Below, in pieces: positions 40,850-49,789 of a DNA stretch of 64,000 bases. Under the pieces are notes generated by a model that saw only the letters and a program-made list of their open reading frames with translations, searched no databases and was not told the DNA's origin. The position numbers and the translations under genes were made by a program. Origin of the DNA: DASYXT01 sp035934555 (lineage in GTDB: Bacteria > Verrucomicrobiota > Verrucomicrobiia > Limisphaerales > UBA8199); contig DASYXT010000118.1 in assembly GCA_035934555.1 (NCBI GenBank), forward strand, positions 1 through 64,000, in the 5' to 3' direction. Within the stretch, counting starts at the first letter, position 1. The number at the start of each line of letters is the position of its first letter.

Positions 40850-42661
40850 TTAGGGACTGCTAAGGCGGAAGAACCGGGCGCTGTTGGTCGTCAAAACTGA
40901 TAGTTGATAATTGGTTCCGATGAGCGTGACCGGCTCGGTGGCCGCAACCCAGTTGGTCGTGCCTAAGGCCACCGACTGTTGCAGTGTGAACGTGGGCAAG
41001 TTCGTCGGCCAGAACAGCACCAGCATGCCGGGTTGCTTGGTGAACGAAAGCGTCGGCGCTTGGACGAAATTGCCGACCAGTGACTGGTTCAGGACGTTGG
41101 TAAAGGTGTAACTGGCCGAAGTGCTCACCACCACGCCGTTCTCAGTCCAGTTGATGAATTTGTAGCCGGCGTTTGGCGTCGCCACCACCGTGGCGGTAGT
41201 GCCGTTGGTATAGACACCATCGCCAGCGGCGGTGCCGCCGTTGACAGGGGAAACGCTCGTGTCCACGGCGCTGTGCGCTGGTGGATTTGCTCCCACGGCA
41301 ACGAGCAGTGGATAGTTTTTCGTTAGGACGGGGCCGTTGCTGGTTGAAACGCTCACCTTGATAATGAACACACCGGACTGGGAGGGCGTGTTGCCAATCC
41401 AGCCATTGGCAGCGTCGAAGGTCATCCCATTGGGCAGACCGGCGCAGGTGGCGGTGAAATTGGTGTCCGGCGCGATAACCAGGGCGCGAGTGGGGTAGAG
41501 CACGCCAAGCTCGGCGTCGGGCAGATGACTAATCAATCCGATTGGCGGTGTCACCGCCATGGCCGACATTTGCGCGCCCAGGAATTTGCCGACCACCGGA
41601 TTGGTCGAGAGGTCAATCACGACGCCATTGTTGGTGATGATGCCGACGCCATCGATGCCATTGGGAGCCACCGTTTGGGCCAGCGCCTCATGCGTGTCCC
41701 AGTCAGCATAGGGGCCAACGTAGGCGTAATACTCATAACGATAAGTGACCACGTCATCACTGCGGTTCAGGCTGTTAGTCGCGCCCGCCAGTTGGCCGTT
41801 GGCGCCCCCCACGCCATTGGTGGGATTGTAGTCGCTGGACAGGAAGTCCGTTTGCAGCAGTTGCCACTCGGTTTCCACCTCAACATTCGTCTCTCCGTTG
41901 CGCCAGTCCGTGGCACTGGGATTGTTCGTATCCGGGGTGATCAGGGCACGCAAGGCTATCGGGTTATTGGTATGCGAGGTCGTGGTGATGACTTTGACCC
42001 AGGTTGCATCGGTAAACTCGAAGTTAACGGTTGGGTCCACCAGTGAGGGTATTGCGGGCAGCACCGGGGCGGGGATGACAGGCACCACCACCAACGGTTG
42101 CCCTGGCGCGGGGGCGGTGAACACCGGCGTGGAGACATAAACTTGAGGTCCGAGAACCAGATTGTGACTCCCATCGTCAAGTAGCCAATGATAATAGACT
42201 TTGCTCGGCGCGGTTCGATACCCCACACCGAAGTGTTCGCCACCAAAATTCAACGACGGATTGGTGAAAGCATGCCCCGCCGTTGGCGGAATGTTGGTAG
42301 TCGGGATGGCGGTGTAGGCCGACCATGCCGTGCCCGTCCAGACCGCCCGATAGCGGACAAGCACATTCGTATGGACCACATTATTTGTATCGGTAAATGA
42401 CTGCTCCGTTATCTCCGGCGTACCGTAGTGGTTGTAATCATAGGTGTAGCTGATGTCGGTCGTACGCACATCATCCAACTCGATCTCGAAACCGTGACAC
42501 TCATTGCTGGTGTCGTTAACGGTGTCGAAGTTGTTGATGCTCCCGTAAGCAATGCTGGCCCGGGCCGCGCCCGGGCTGGTGATTAAGGCGCCGGCTGCCA
42601 CCAATGCCACCGCCCATATTCCCGCAGACTGTACCCGTTTTTTGTTCTGTATTTGTTTCAT
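40850..42661 (-). CDS. Large secreted protein with Ig-like and InlB-repeat-like domains
   Basis: A 603-residue protein from ATG 42661 (an open upstream extension lacks protein character). The signal peptide covers residues ~1-36 (ending ARA). Residues ~37-370 are beta-rich and unrecognised, with unusually many Asn/Thr. A putative Ig-like (He_PIG) stretch follows (PNGMTFDAANGWIGNTPSQSG), then a divergent InlB B-repeat-like segment (VSPVNGGTAAGDGVYTNG, GYKFINWTENGV), and finally the C-terminal module shared with several secreted proteins, ending ARFFRLSSP. Probably extracellular or surface-bound; function unknown. Confidence 0.75.
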   Translation of the reverse strand: MKQIQNKKRVQSAGIWAVALVAAGALITSPGAARASIAYGSINNFDTVNDTSNECHGFEIELDDVRTTDISYTYDYNHYGTPEITEQSFTDTNNVVHTNVLVRYRAVWTGTAWSAYTAIPTTNIPPTAGHAFTNPSLNFGGEHFGVGYRTAPSKVYYHWLLDDGSHNLVLGPQVYVSTPVFTAPAPGQPLVVVPVIPAPVLPAIPSLVDPTVNFEFTDATWVKVITTTSHTNNPIALRALITPDTNNPSATDWRNGETNVEVETEWQLLQTDFLSSDYNPTNGVGGANGQLAGATNSLNRSDDVVTYRYEYYAYVGPYADWDTHEALAQTVAPNGIDGVGIITNNGVVIDLSTNPVVGKFLGAQMSAMAVTPPIGLISHLPDAELGVLYPTRALVIAPDTNFTATCAGLPNGMTFDAANGWIGNTPSQSGVFIIKVSVSTSNGPVLTKNYPLLVAVGANPPAHSAVDTSVSPVNGGTAAGDGVYTNGTTATVVATPNAGYKFINWTENGVVVSTSASYTFTNVLNQSLVGNFVQAPTLSFTKQPGMLVLFWPTNLPTFTLQQSVALGTTNWVAATEPVTLIGTNYQLSVLTTNSARFFRLSSP

Positions 42662-42921
42662 AGTTACCCATTGCGTCCGCCCGGTTTTCCCTGGCCGGAG
42701 AACTCGCCCGAAAGGACGGGCTCGCGGCACGGGGGTCAGGATCAGCACCGTACCGTTAATCACTGTCACAAGTTTGTCAAATAGTCTAATGCATGAATAT
42801 AACTACACTTTATTTGCGGTGGGCAGGACAAAATATGGTGAGCGCGTCCTTACTTTAAGGGCGTTTGAACCTTCGTCGCCTTCGTTGCCCTTTGAATTAG
42901 ATGTTACGGCAGCGGGGGGCC

Positions 42922-43842
42922 TTAAGGTCTGGGATGGAAGCGGCGGTGTACCTCGGACAACCTGTGCCGCGCGACGTGCGTATAAACCTCGGTGGTGCTA
43001 ATGGTGGCATGGCCAAGCAGTTCCTGGATGACGCGCAAATCGGCGCCGTGTTCGAGCAGGTGGGTGGCGAAACTGTGGCGCAGCATGTGCGGGGTGACGT
43101 TGCGGGGAATGCCGGCACGGCGGACGCGCTGCTTGATGCGCAGCCAGAGCGTCGGGGCGGCAAAGGGCGTGCCGCGCTTGGTCAGGAACACCGCAGCAGG
43201 GGAGCGGGAGGTGACCAGCTTTGGGCGGCCGGCATCCAAGTACCGTTGCAGCGCTGCGATGGCCTTGCGGCCGACGGGCACAACCCGTTCCTTGTTGCCT
43301 TTGCCGATGACGTTGAGGAAGCCCGCTTCGAGGTGCAGTTGCTCGAGGCGCAGCGCGCGCAACTCGGCCAGCCGCAGGCCGGAGGCATAGGCCAGCTCAA
43401 GCACAGCCTGATCACAGAGGGTTGCGGGCGTGTCGGATTGCTCGGGCTGGAGTAGCCGAGCGATTTCGGCGCTGGATAGTGATTTGGGCAAGCGTTGCCA
43501 GCGGCGGGGTAACGACAGGTTTTCGGCGAGGTTGACCGGCAGCAGGCGCTCGTTCTCAGCGAATCGGTAAAAGGCGCGCAAAGCGGCGATCTCGAGATAC
43601 AGGCTCTCGCTGCTAAGCCGGCTGGGGGAATCCTTCGGCGCATCGAATGGGGCGCGCTCCCGCTCGTGCTGGAGGAACGCCATCAGGTGCGGCAGCTCCA
43701 CCGCTTTCCAATCTTTCAAGCCCTGCCTTTCAGCCCAAGTGAGGAACTTGCCAAGCAGCGCCGCGTAAGTGCGCTGGGTGTGCTCGGCCTGCCCGCGTTC
43801 GTGCCGCAGGTGCTGCAGGAAATCCTCGACGAGCGGGCGCAT
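42922..43842 (-). CDS. Tyrosine recombinase of the XerC/XerD family
   Basis: A 306-residue site-specific recombinase. The N-terminal SAM-like core-binding domain covers residues ~1-95 and the catalytic domain ~115-300. All six catalytic residues are in place: Arg157 (SGLRLAELRAL), Lys181 (GKGNKER), His252 and Arg255 (HMLRHSFATHLL), His278 (LLGHAT) and the nucleophile Tyr287 (TEVYTHV). Its size and sequence fit a housekeeping Xer that resolves chromosome dimers rather than a phage integrase. No dif-like site was identified next to it. It stands between a secreted-protein gene and the NCS1 permease. Confidence 0.9.
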   Translation of the reverse strand: MRPLVEDFLQHLRHERGQAEHTQRTYAALLGKFLTWAERQGLKDWKAVELPHLMAFLQHERERAPFDAPKDSPSRLSSESLYLEIAALRAFYRFAENERLLPVNLAENLSLPRRWQRLPKSLSSAEIARLLQPEQSDTPATLCDQAVLELAYASGLRLAELRALRLEQLHLEAGFLNVIGKGNKERVVPVGRKAIAALQRYLDAGRPKLVTSRSPAAVFLTKRGTPFAAPTLWLRIKQRVRRAGIPRNVTPHMLRHSFATHLLEHGADLRVIQELLGHATISTTEVYTHVARHRLSEVHRRFHPRP

Positions 43843-43923
43843 GTGCTACGAGCGACGAGCCGGTGCGCTTCGGGACGGCGCGGGGCAAATCTACAAGCGG
43901 TGTAGAGCAGGCGATGCCGGGGC

Positions 43924-45405
43924 TTATTTGGCCGCCCCCACGGCTGCGGGTGCTGCGGGAGTTTGCGTCGGCAACGGAATCACCTGCGACTGCATCCCCA
44001 TTTTTGCGCAAACAAAATACACCACCGCGCCTACAATAAATGCCAGCACGGGCGCCGCCGGCACATCCGGGAACGTCTCCGGCTTCCACGCGTGCAGGTT
44101 GGGCAGGATGCCGACGATAAACCCGAGGGCCCAGGAAATCCAACCGGCGGGGTTGAACCCGGCACGGGGACCGGTCCAGCGCCGCCCTGCCAGGAGGTAA
44201 TCGACGAGCATGGCCCCGCAGATCGGGCCGAAGGAAGCCCCGATAATAACGAAAACCGAAATGGCTTTGGCGACCACTCCCGTCACCGCCAGGATGATGG
44301 CCACGATTGTGCCGAGCCCGACTGAAACGAACGGATTCACATTCGGCAAGGTGGTTTTAAAACTGTTGGCGGCGATGAACGAGGAGAAACACGCCGGTGG
44401 GAAGGCCGCGATCGCCAGCAGGAACATCACCCATTTGGCGGTGTCACCTCCAAGCACCACGGGAATCAGATCAAATGAACTCAGGCTCATGCCTTTGGCC
44501 GCGGCCGCTTCCAGCCCAGCCTGCGAGCTGTACACACCGGCCACCACCAGCAGCGAGATCCCCGCCGTGAAGAAAATGGCCAGCGCGATTCCGACCAGAC
44601 CGCCCATGTTAACGTCATTCTCATGGCGGCTGTTGGTGCCGAAATCCACTCCTGCGGCGCCGGCCGTCGCGAAAAAGCCCACGACGTAGGTCAGCACGAC
44701 GGCCAGCACGCCCACCATGGTCAACGGTGCCGGCCCCACAGGGTGCAGAGCTTTTTGCGCCCCGATCAGGCTTTGCGGGTCGAAGCTGCCGACCCCACCC
44801 ACGGTTTTAGCCAGCAGCCACAAGAGGACCACCAGCGGTATGAGTGGCAGATACGTCGCTACCCGCGCGACGTACTGAATGCCTTTGAGGCCCATGAAGG
44901 CCGCCAGGATGCCCCACGCCGCCATCAGCGCCTTCACGGCGACCGGCACAGTCGAGATGTCCATCGCATTGATATTGGGATAAACGACGGACCCCAAAGC
45001 AATAGCTGAGAAGTAAACATTTACTCCCACCCAGCCGAATTGCAGCACACCCATCAGAAAACCGGGCATGATAAAGCCGCCCTGGGCGCCAAAGGTCGAA
45101 GTGCCGACGATGTACAACGGCAGACCGGTTTTCATCCCCAACAGACCTGGGACAAGGTAAAACAGGAAATGACAGATGAGCGCCGCGATGACCAAACTTG
45201 TCAGGGCCCAACCCACGCCTTGGGCCAGCGTGCCACCAGGGGTGCCTGCCTTCGCGGCATCCTGCCAAAACACGAACCAAAGGAAAATACCTGCGTAAGT
45301 GGGTGCGGTATTTTTGTACCACGGCGCGCGCTTGTCAGGCGGGTTGGGCGTGGCGCAGGTGATGTAGGTGGGGAGTTGGGCGGCGGTTGTTTGTGGATTA
45401 TTCAT
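43924..45405 (-). CDS. NCS1-family (cytosine/purine/hydantoin-type) permease
   Basis: A 493-residue, ~12-helix permease from ATG 45405 (MNNPQTTAAQLP). The upstream open extension has no family character. Hydrophobic helices run from residue ~45 on, with a GTSTFGAQGGFIMPGFLMGVLQFGWVGVN block characteristic of the CodB-like NCS1 symporters, and GVDFGTNSRHENDVNMGG in the middle. NCS1 members bring in nucleobases, hydantoins or thiamine-like compounds with H+ or Na+. No deaminase or other salvage gene is adjacent, so substrate is undetermined. Confidence 0.85.
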   Translation of the reverse strand: MNNPQTTAAQLPTYITCATPNPPDKRAPWYKNTAPTYAGIFLWFVFWQDAAKAGTPGGTLAQGVGWALTSLVIAALICHFLFYLVPGLLGMKTGLPLYIVGTSTFGAQGGFIMPGFLMGVLQFGWVGVNVYFSAIALGSVVYPNINAMDISTVPVAVKALMAAWGILAAFMGLKGIQYVARVATYLPLIPLVVLLWLLAKTVGGVGSFDPQSLIGAQKALHPVGPAPLTMVGVLAVVLTYVVGFFATAGAAGVDFGTNSRHENDVNMGGLVGIALAIFFTAGISLLVVAGVYSSQAGLEAAAAKGMSLSSFDLIPVVLGGDTAKWVMFLLAIAAFPPACFSSFIAANSFKTTLPNVNPFVSVGLGTIVAIILAVTGVVAKAISVFVIIGASFGPICGAMLVDYLLAGRRWTGPRAGFNPAGWISWALGFIVGILPNLHAWKPETFPDVPAAPVLAFIVGAVVYFVCAKMGMQSQVIPLPTQTPAAPAAVGAAK

Positions 45406-45583
45406 AGCCAGGGTGAGGGGTTGGTAAGGGAAATTCGGCTCCGACAGCCGGTTAGCAGGCGAAGGCGTCTTTGGCTTTGACCGGGCGGCGCACTGACCTG
45501 GGTCATCACTTTCCAAAGGCCGAGCATTGGCGGCAGCATACCAAAGCACGCTCGGCCAGTGTCAACGGCAAAAGTTTGATGGG

Positions 45584-46030
45584 CTACGTGCCCTGAAGTT
45601 GCTGCAGCAGCCACGCGTCCGCCGCAGGAAAGCGGTACTGGCCTAAATCCGCCGGGGAAACCCATTCGAAGGCCGAGCACCCGAGGGCTTGCGGCTCGTG
45701 CTTAACCCAGGTGCAACGGAAGAAGCGCAGGTGAACTGTCTTCTCCGGGTAGGCGTGTGTGAGGCTCTCCATCAACTCGCCGACGGCAACCTCAATCCCC
45801 AGTTCCTCGAGCAACTCGCGCTTGAGACAGTCCTCGAACGATTCAGACCCCTCGCGCTTGCCGCCCGGGAATTCCCAAAGGCCGCCGAGGTGGGCATCCG
45901 CGAAGCGCTGGGTAATGAGCAGTTTGCCGTCCCGGAACACCAGCCCTGCGGCCACTTCAATGGCGCGCCGCCCCGGAGCGTCCCCGTGCGGGCCGGTTTC
46001 GCCCTGCGGATCTCGGCCGGGGGCGTTCAC
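45584..46030 (-). CDS. Nudix hydrolase, MutT-like
   Basis: A 148-residue Nudix protein. The Nudix box is complete: Gly57, Glu63, Arg71-Glu72, Glu75-Glu76 and Gly78 in GGKREGSESFEDCLK followed by RELLEELGI. The preceding GLVFRDGKLLITQRFADAHLGGLWEFPGG and the C-terminal FEWVSPADLGQYRFPAAD are typical of MutT/8-oxo-dGTP diphosphatases. It would clean oxidised nucleotides from the pool. Four bases separate it from ugd upstream on the same strand, so it is probably the last gene of the 48034-45584 operon. Confidence 0.9.
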   Translation of the reverse strand: MNAPGRDPQGETGPHGDAPGRRAIEVAAGLVFRDGKLLITQRFADAHLGGLWEFPGGKREGSESFEDCLKRELLEELGIEVAVGELMESLTHAYPEKTVHLRFFRCTWVKHEPQALGCSAFEWVSPADLGQYRFPAADAWLLQQLQGT

Positions 46031-46034
46031 TTCG

Positions 46035-47324
46035 TCACCGTCCGATGCTCTTGTAGATGAAGCCCAGTTTTTCCATCTGGACTGGGTCGAAAAGATTTCG
46101 GCCGTCGAACAGGATTGGGTGCGTTAGGTTGCGGCGGGCGCGTTCCAGATCGAGTTTCTTGAACTCGTCCCATTCGGTGGCGATGATGAGCGCGTCGCAC
46201 CCGTCAGCCACCTGGTTCATGTCGTCGATGAAGGTGGCCTCCGGAAGCAATGGGCGCGCTTTGTCCATTGCTTTAGGATCATGCACGCGCAGGAGGGAGC
46301 CCTCTTTGAGCAACCGCTGGCAGAGTTCGATCGCGGGCGACATCCGCACGTCATCGGTGTTTTGCTTGAACGCCAGGCCCAGCACCCCGAGCTGTTTGTC
46401 CTTCAGCACCCAGAGCGTGTCGGCGATTTTTTTGAGAAACCGGTCCATTTGAGCCGAGTTGATGGTCTGGACTTGCTTGAGCAATCCGAAGTCATAGCCC
46501 ACCTGCTCGGCGATTTTGATGAACGCGCTGAGGTCTTTCGGGAAGCAGCTTCCGCCAAAGCCCAGGGAGGCATTCAGGAACCGTTTGCCGATGCGGTCAT
46601 CCATGCCCATGCCATTGGCCACTTCCTGCACGTTGGCGCCGGTCGCCTCACAAACCACCGAGATCGCGTTGATATAGGAAATCTTCAGCGCGAGGAACGA
46701 ATTGGATGCGTGCTTGATCAGTTCGGCCGAATTGATGTCGGTGACGATTACCGGCGCTTTGAATGGCGCATAGACCTCCTTCATGGCGGGGACCGGCCGC
46801 TGCGAGCGCACCCCGATTACGATGCGGTCGGGCTTCATCAAGTCTTCGACCGCGAAGCCTTCACGCAGGAATTCCGGGTTGCTGACGACATCGAACTCGA
46901 CCTTCGCTTTGCAGTAGCGCTTGATGGTCTCGGAAACTTTATCGCCGGTTTTCACCGGCACGGTGCTTTTGTCCACGACGATCTTGTAGCTGGTCATGGC
47001 GCCGGCGATTTCGCGGGCGACCTTTTCGATGAAACTGAGGTCCACCGAGCCGTCGGCCAGCGGAGGAGTGGGCACGGCGATGAACGCCACGTCGGACTGA
47101 TTGACCGCTTCGGCTGTGCTGGTGGTGAAGCTAAGCCGGCCAGCAGCGGCATTGCGCCGGACCAGGTCCTCGAGACCCGGCTCGTAAATGGGAATCCCGC
47201 CGGCTTGCAGGGTCTGGACCTTGGCGGCATCGTTATCAACGCAGATCACCCGATGACCGACCTCGGCGAAGCAGGCCCCGGTCACCAATCCCACATAGCC
47301 GGTGCCGATGATGGTGAGGTTCAC
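46035..47324 (-). CDS. ugd: UDP-glucose 6-dehydrogenase
   Basis: A 429-residue enzyme that oxidises UDP-glucose twice to UDP-glucuronate, a precursor for envelope and capsule polysaccharides. The N-terminal NAD domain begins IIGTGYVGLVTGACFAEVGH. The catalytic Cys260 is in LGFGGSCFPKDL, and the central helix and C-terminal UDP-binding domain (GLAFKQNTDDVRMSPAIEL) are intact. It overlaps the YfgM-like gene by four bases and precedes the Nudix gene. Confidence 0.96.
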   Translation of the reverse strand: MNLTIIGTGYVGLVTGACFAEVGHRVICVDNDAAKVQTLQAGGIPIYEPGLEDLVRRNAAAGRLSFTTSTAEAVNQSDVAFIAVPTPPLADGSVDLSFIEKVAREIAGAMTSYKIVVDKSTVPVKTGDKVSETIKRYCKAKVEFDVVSNPEFLREGFAVEDLMKPDRIVIGVRSQRPVPAMKEVYAPFKAPVIVTDINSAELIKHASNSFLALKISYINAISVVCEATGANVQEVANGMGMDDRIGKRFLNASLGFGGSCFPKDLSAFIKIAEQVGYDFGLLKQVQTINSAQMDRFLKKIADTLWVLKDKQLGVLGLAFKQNTDDVRMSPAIELCQRLLKEGSLLRVHDPKAMDKARPLLPEATFIDDMNQVADGCDALIIATEWDEFKKLDLERARRNLTHPILFDGRNLFDPVQMEKLGFIYKSIGR

Positions 47325-48034
47325 TTATTTTTTTCGATCTTAATCGGGGCGTTGGTGAGCAGTTCGGTGCTGGGTGCCAGCTTGGGATATTTGGCGATTA
47401 ACTCCTCGATGCGCATTCCGGCTTCCATGCCCATCGAGCCCTGGCGGTCCTCGCGCTCGACTTCGGCGAATTCATCTCGCGCCAGCTCCGGTTTGTTCTG
47501 CTGCTCGTACAGTCGGCCGAGGGCAAAGCGGGCCTGCGGCGCGACGTTTTCCGACGGGTGCCGGTTCAGCAGGTCCTTGTAAGCGGCGATGGCGGCGTCG
47601 TTCTTGCCTTGGGCATCGAGGCAGGCGGCAATGCCAAGCTGAGCCTCGCCCATGAAAGGGCTGTCGTGGTGCTCGCGAGCGAACTTTTCGAACTGGGCCT
47701 GGGCCTCGGTGTAGTTGCCCTGTGAGAAAAGGGCTCCGGCGGCCATTAACTGGGCCCGAACGCCAGCCATCGAATCAGGGAAACGTGCGGCGACCTCGAG
47801 GTAATCGCGCACGGCATTAAGCTGCCCTCCCGGGGTGGTCATCTGCTGGACGGTGACGGCCGAAAGCACTTCGCTGGCCGCCAGTTCCTTCTGGTTCCGG
47901 TTCCAAGAGATGAACCAGGCGACGAGCGCGACCACCGCTATCACCACCGCTGCGGTAATGGTCGGTTTCTTATTCGTCTCGAACCAGGCCAACAGCCGGT
48001 GTGAAACCGGCAACTCTGCTACATTAGATTGCAT
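47321..48034 (-). CDS. YfgM-like inner-membrane protein with TPR domain
   Basis: A 237-residue protein with one transmembrane helix near residues 24-44 (TITAAVVIAVVALVAWFISW) and a periplasmic domain of TPR helices (AGALFSQGNYTEAQAQFEKFAR, AALKDLLNRHPSENVAPQARFALGRLYEQQ-like). The plan matches YfgM/TPR_21 proteins, which act around the Sec translocon and periplasmic chaperones. Its stop overlaps the ugd start (ATGA), so it is first in the operon. Confidence 0.8.
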   Translation of the reverse strand: MQSNVAELPVSHRLLAWFETNKKPTITAAVVIAVVALVAWFISWNRNQKELAASEVLSAVTVQQMTTPGGQLNAVRDYLEVAARFPDSMAGVRAQLMAAGALFSQGNYTEAQAQFEKFAREHHDSPFMGEAQLGIAACLDAQGKNDAAIAAYKDLLNRHPSENVAPQARFALGRLYEQQNKPELARDEFAEVEREDRQGSMGMEAGMRIEELIAKYPKLAPSTELLTNAPIKIEKNK

Positions 48035-48135
48035 ACAACAAAGGGAGTAAATGTCCCGGCAGCGGAGCCAAAAGGCAAGCCTGAAAACCAGCCAAAAACA
48101 GGGATAAATCGACCTCGGCCGGGCGACGGTAAGGT

Positions 48136-48244
48136 GGAGCGCGGATTTTTAATCCGCAGCAACTGCCGAACTGAGCTTCGCGTTGGATGATGTCGGAAAG
48201 TACTCGAGCCTTCGGGCAGTGCTGCGGACTAAAGTCCGCGCTCC
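48136..48244. repeat. Palindromic doublet repeat, copy 3 (spans the trpE stop)
   Basis: Left arm with GCGGATTTTTAATCCGC at 48136-48162 and right arm GCTGCGGACTAAAGTCCGC at 48220-48244, in inverted orientation. The spacer itself starts CTGCCGAA and ends TTCGGGCAG, extending the pairing. The arms match those at 15767-15870. The TAG stop of trpE lies within the right arm. Confidence 0.8.
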
Positions 48245-49782
48245 GGCTGCCCAAAGGTCTCGGCCAAAGCGACGGCTTTAAGCATCGCCTTGGCCTTGTT
48301 GAGCGTCTCCTGATACTCGGCTTCGGGGGTGGAATCATTGACCCAGCCGCCCCCGGCCTGGACGAACGCGCGGCCGTCCTTCAACAGTGCGGTCCGGATG
48401 GTGATGCAGCAGTCCAGGTTGCCGTTAAACGAGAAATAGCCGACGCAGCCCCCATACGGACCGCGCGCGGTCTGTTCCAGTTCGGAAATAATTTGCATCG
48501 CGCGGATTTTCGGAGCGCCGCTCAAGGTCCCCGCCGGGAAGGTTGCGCGCATCAGCTCATAGGGAGTTTTTGCGGCAGCGAGCCGGCCCTCGACCTGTGA
48601 AACGATATGCATCACATGGCTGTAACGCTCGATGCTCATCAACGCTTTGACCTGAACGGACCCGAAATCGCACACGCGCCCGAGGTCGTTACGGGCCAAA
48701 TCGACCAGCATAACGTGTTCGGCGCGTTCTTTGGGGTCGGCGAGCAACTCGCGTTCGAGCGCCTGGTCTTCCTCGGGCGTCGCTCCGCGCCGGCGCGTGC
48801 CGGCAATCGGCCGAATCTCGACGTGCCGGTCCTCGCAGCGGACGTGGATTTCCGGCGAAGCGCCCACCAGCGCGAACCCATCCAACTCCAGCAGAAACAT
48901 GTAAGGCGAAGGATTAATCGAGCGAGCAGCGCGATAGATATCGAGCGGCGCGGCTTTCAGAGCCGTCGAGAAACGCTGCGACCCTACCACCTGGATGATG
49001 TCACCCGCCACGATGTATTCTTTGGCCTTGAGCACATTCGCCTGGAATTTGTCTTTCGCCACATTCGAGCCGAAGGGGACGGCTGCGACGTCCGGAGGGA
49101 GGGTGACGGGGGAGTGATGGCTGGGCTGCTCGAGCAAGGAGACCAGCCGCTCGATTTCCCCCACGGCGTTCTCGTAGGCCTCGGTAGGGCTGGTGGCGTC
49201 CTCGATCACGGCATTGACCAGGACGGTCAAGGTTTGCGCGACACGATCGAAGATGAGCAATTGATCGGCGATAAGAAAATACATCACGGGCGTGCCGAGC
49301 TCATCGGTGGGCGGACGAGGCACCACCGGCTCCACATCGTGAATGAATTCATACCCGATGAACCCGACCGCGCCGCCCGTAAACCGCGGCAAGCCCGGAA
49401 CCGTCACCGGATGGAACCGTTTCATCACCGCTTCGACCATTTCCAAGCCGTCGCGTACGCCGGTGCCTGGTTGCGCGCCGGCCGAAGCACCACGCTGCGC
49501 GCCCAGGACTTCGCGCGTCTCGACCACGCGGCCATTTTCGAGCAACTCGACTCGCGTGCCGGTTTGGCGCACCACCGCGCGCGGGTTGCACCCGACAAAC
49601 GAATACCGGCCCAGGTGTTCGCCGCCTTCTACAGATTCAAACAGGAATGCCTCGCCGGGTCCTCGGATTTTGCGATAGGCCGACAAGGGCGTTTCAATAT
49701 CCGCCAGCAAACGACGGGTCACCGGAACCAGGTTGCCCCGCTCGGCCAAAGCGAGAAACTCAGGGAGAGAGGGAGAATACAT
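48229..49782 (-). CDS. trpE: Anthranilate synthase component I
   Basis: A 517-residue chorismate-using enzyme that makes anthranilate with the glutaminase TrpG. The N-terminal FLFESVEGGEHLGRYSFVG block holds the tryptophan feedback pocket. The C-terminal chorismate-binding domain shows VGASPEIHVR, PIAGTRRRG, HVMLVDLARNDLGRV, FPAGTLSGAPKIRAM and GYFSFNGNLD. The tail is LAETFGQPERGL with its stop inside a palindromic repeat. It is long enough for TrpE and the first motif favours TrpE over PabB. No other trp genes are nearby. Confidence 0.93.
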   Translation of the reverse strand: MYSPSLPEFLALAERGNLVPVTRRLLADIETPLSAYRKIRGPGEAFLFESVEGGEHLGRYSFVGCNPRAVVRQTGTRVELLENGRVVETREVLGAQRGASAGAQPGTGVRDGLEMVEAVMKRFHPVTVPGLPRFTGGAVGFIGYEFIHDVEPVVPRPPTDELGTPVMYFLIADQLLIFDRVAQTLTVLVNAVIEDATSPTEAYENAVGEIERLVSLLEQPSHHSPVTLPPDVAAVPFGSNVAKDKFQANVLKAKEYIVAGDIIQVVGSQRFSTALKAAPLDIYRAARSINPSPYMFLLELDGFALVGASPEIHVRCEDRHVEIRPIAGTRRRGATPEEDQALERELLADPKERAEHVMLVDLARNDLGRVCDFGSVQVKALMSIERYSHVMHIVSQVEGRLAAAKTPYELMRATFPAGTLSGAPKIRAMQIISELEQTARGPYGGCVGYFSFNGNLDCCITIRTALLKDGRAFVQAGGGWVNDSTPEAEYQETLNKAKAMLKAVALAETFGQPERGL

Positions 49783-49789
49783 AGTGAGG

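Noticed and set aside
42922..43842. The tyrosine recombinase as integrase of a mobile island
   Set aside because: It looks like a housekeeping Xer protein, no att repeats or cargo flank it, and it is 17 kb from the accessory region at the tRNA.
46281..47582. A 433-codon open frame on the plus strand opposite ugd
   Set aside because: It mirrors a certain gene (ugd) in GC-rich DNA. Its amino-acid makeup is rich in His, Arg and Gly with no known pattern.
15767..48244. The palindromic doublets as a CRISPR array
   Set aside because: Copies are far apart, not regularly spaced, and no cas genes are present.
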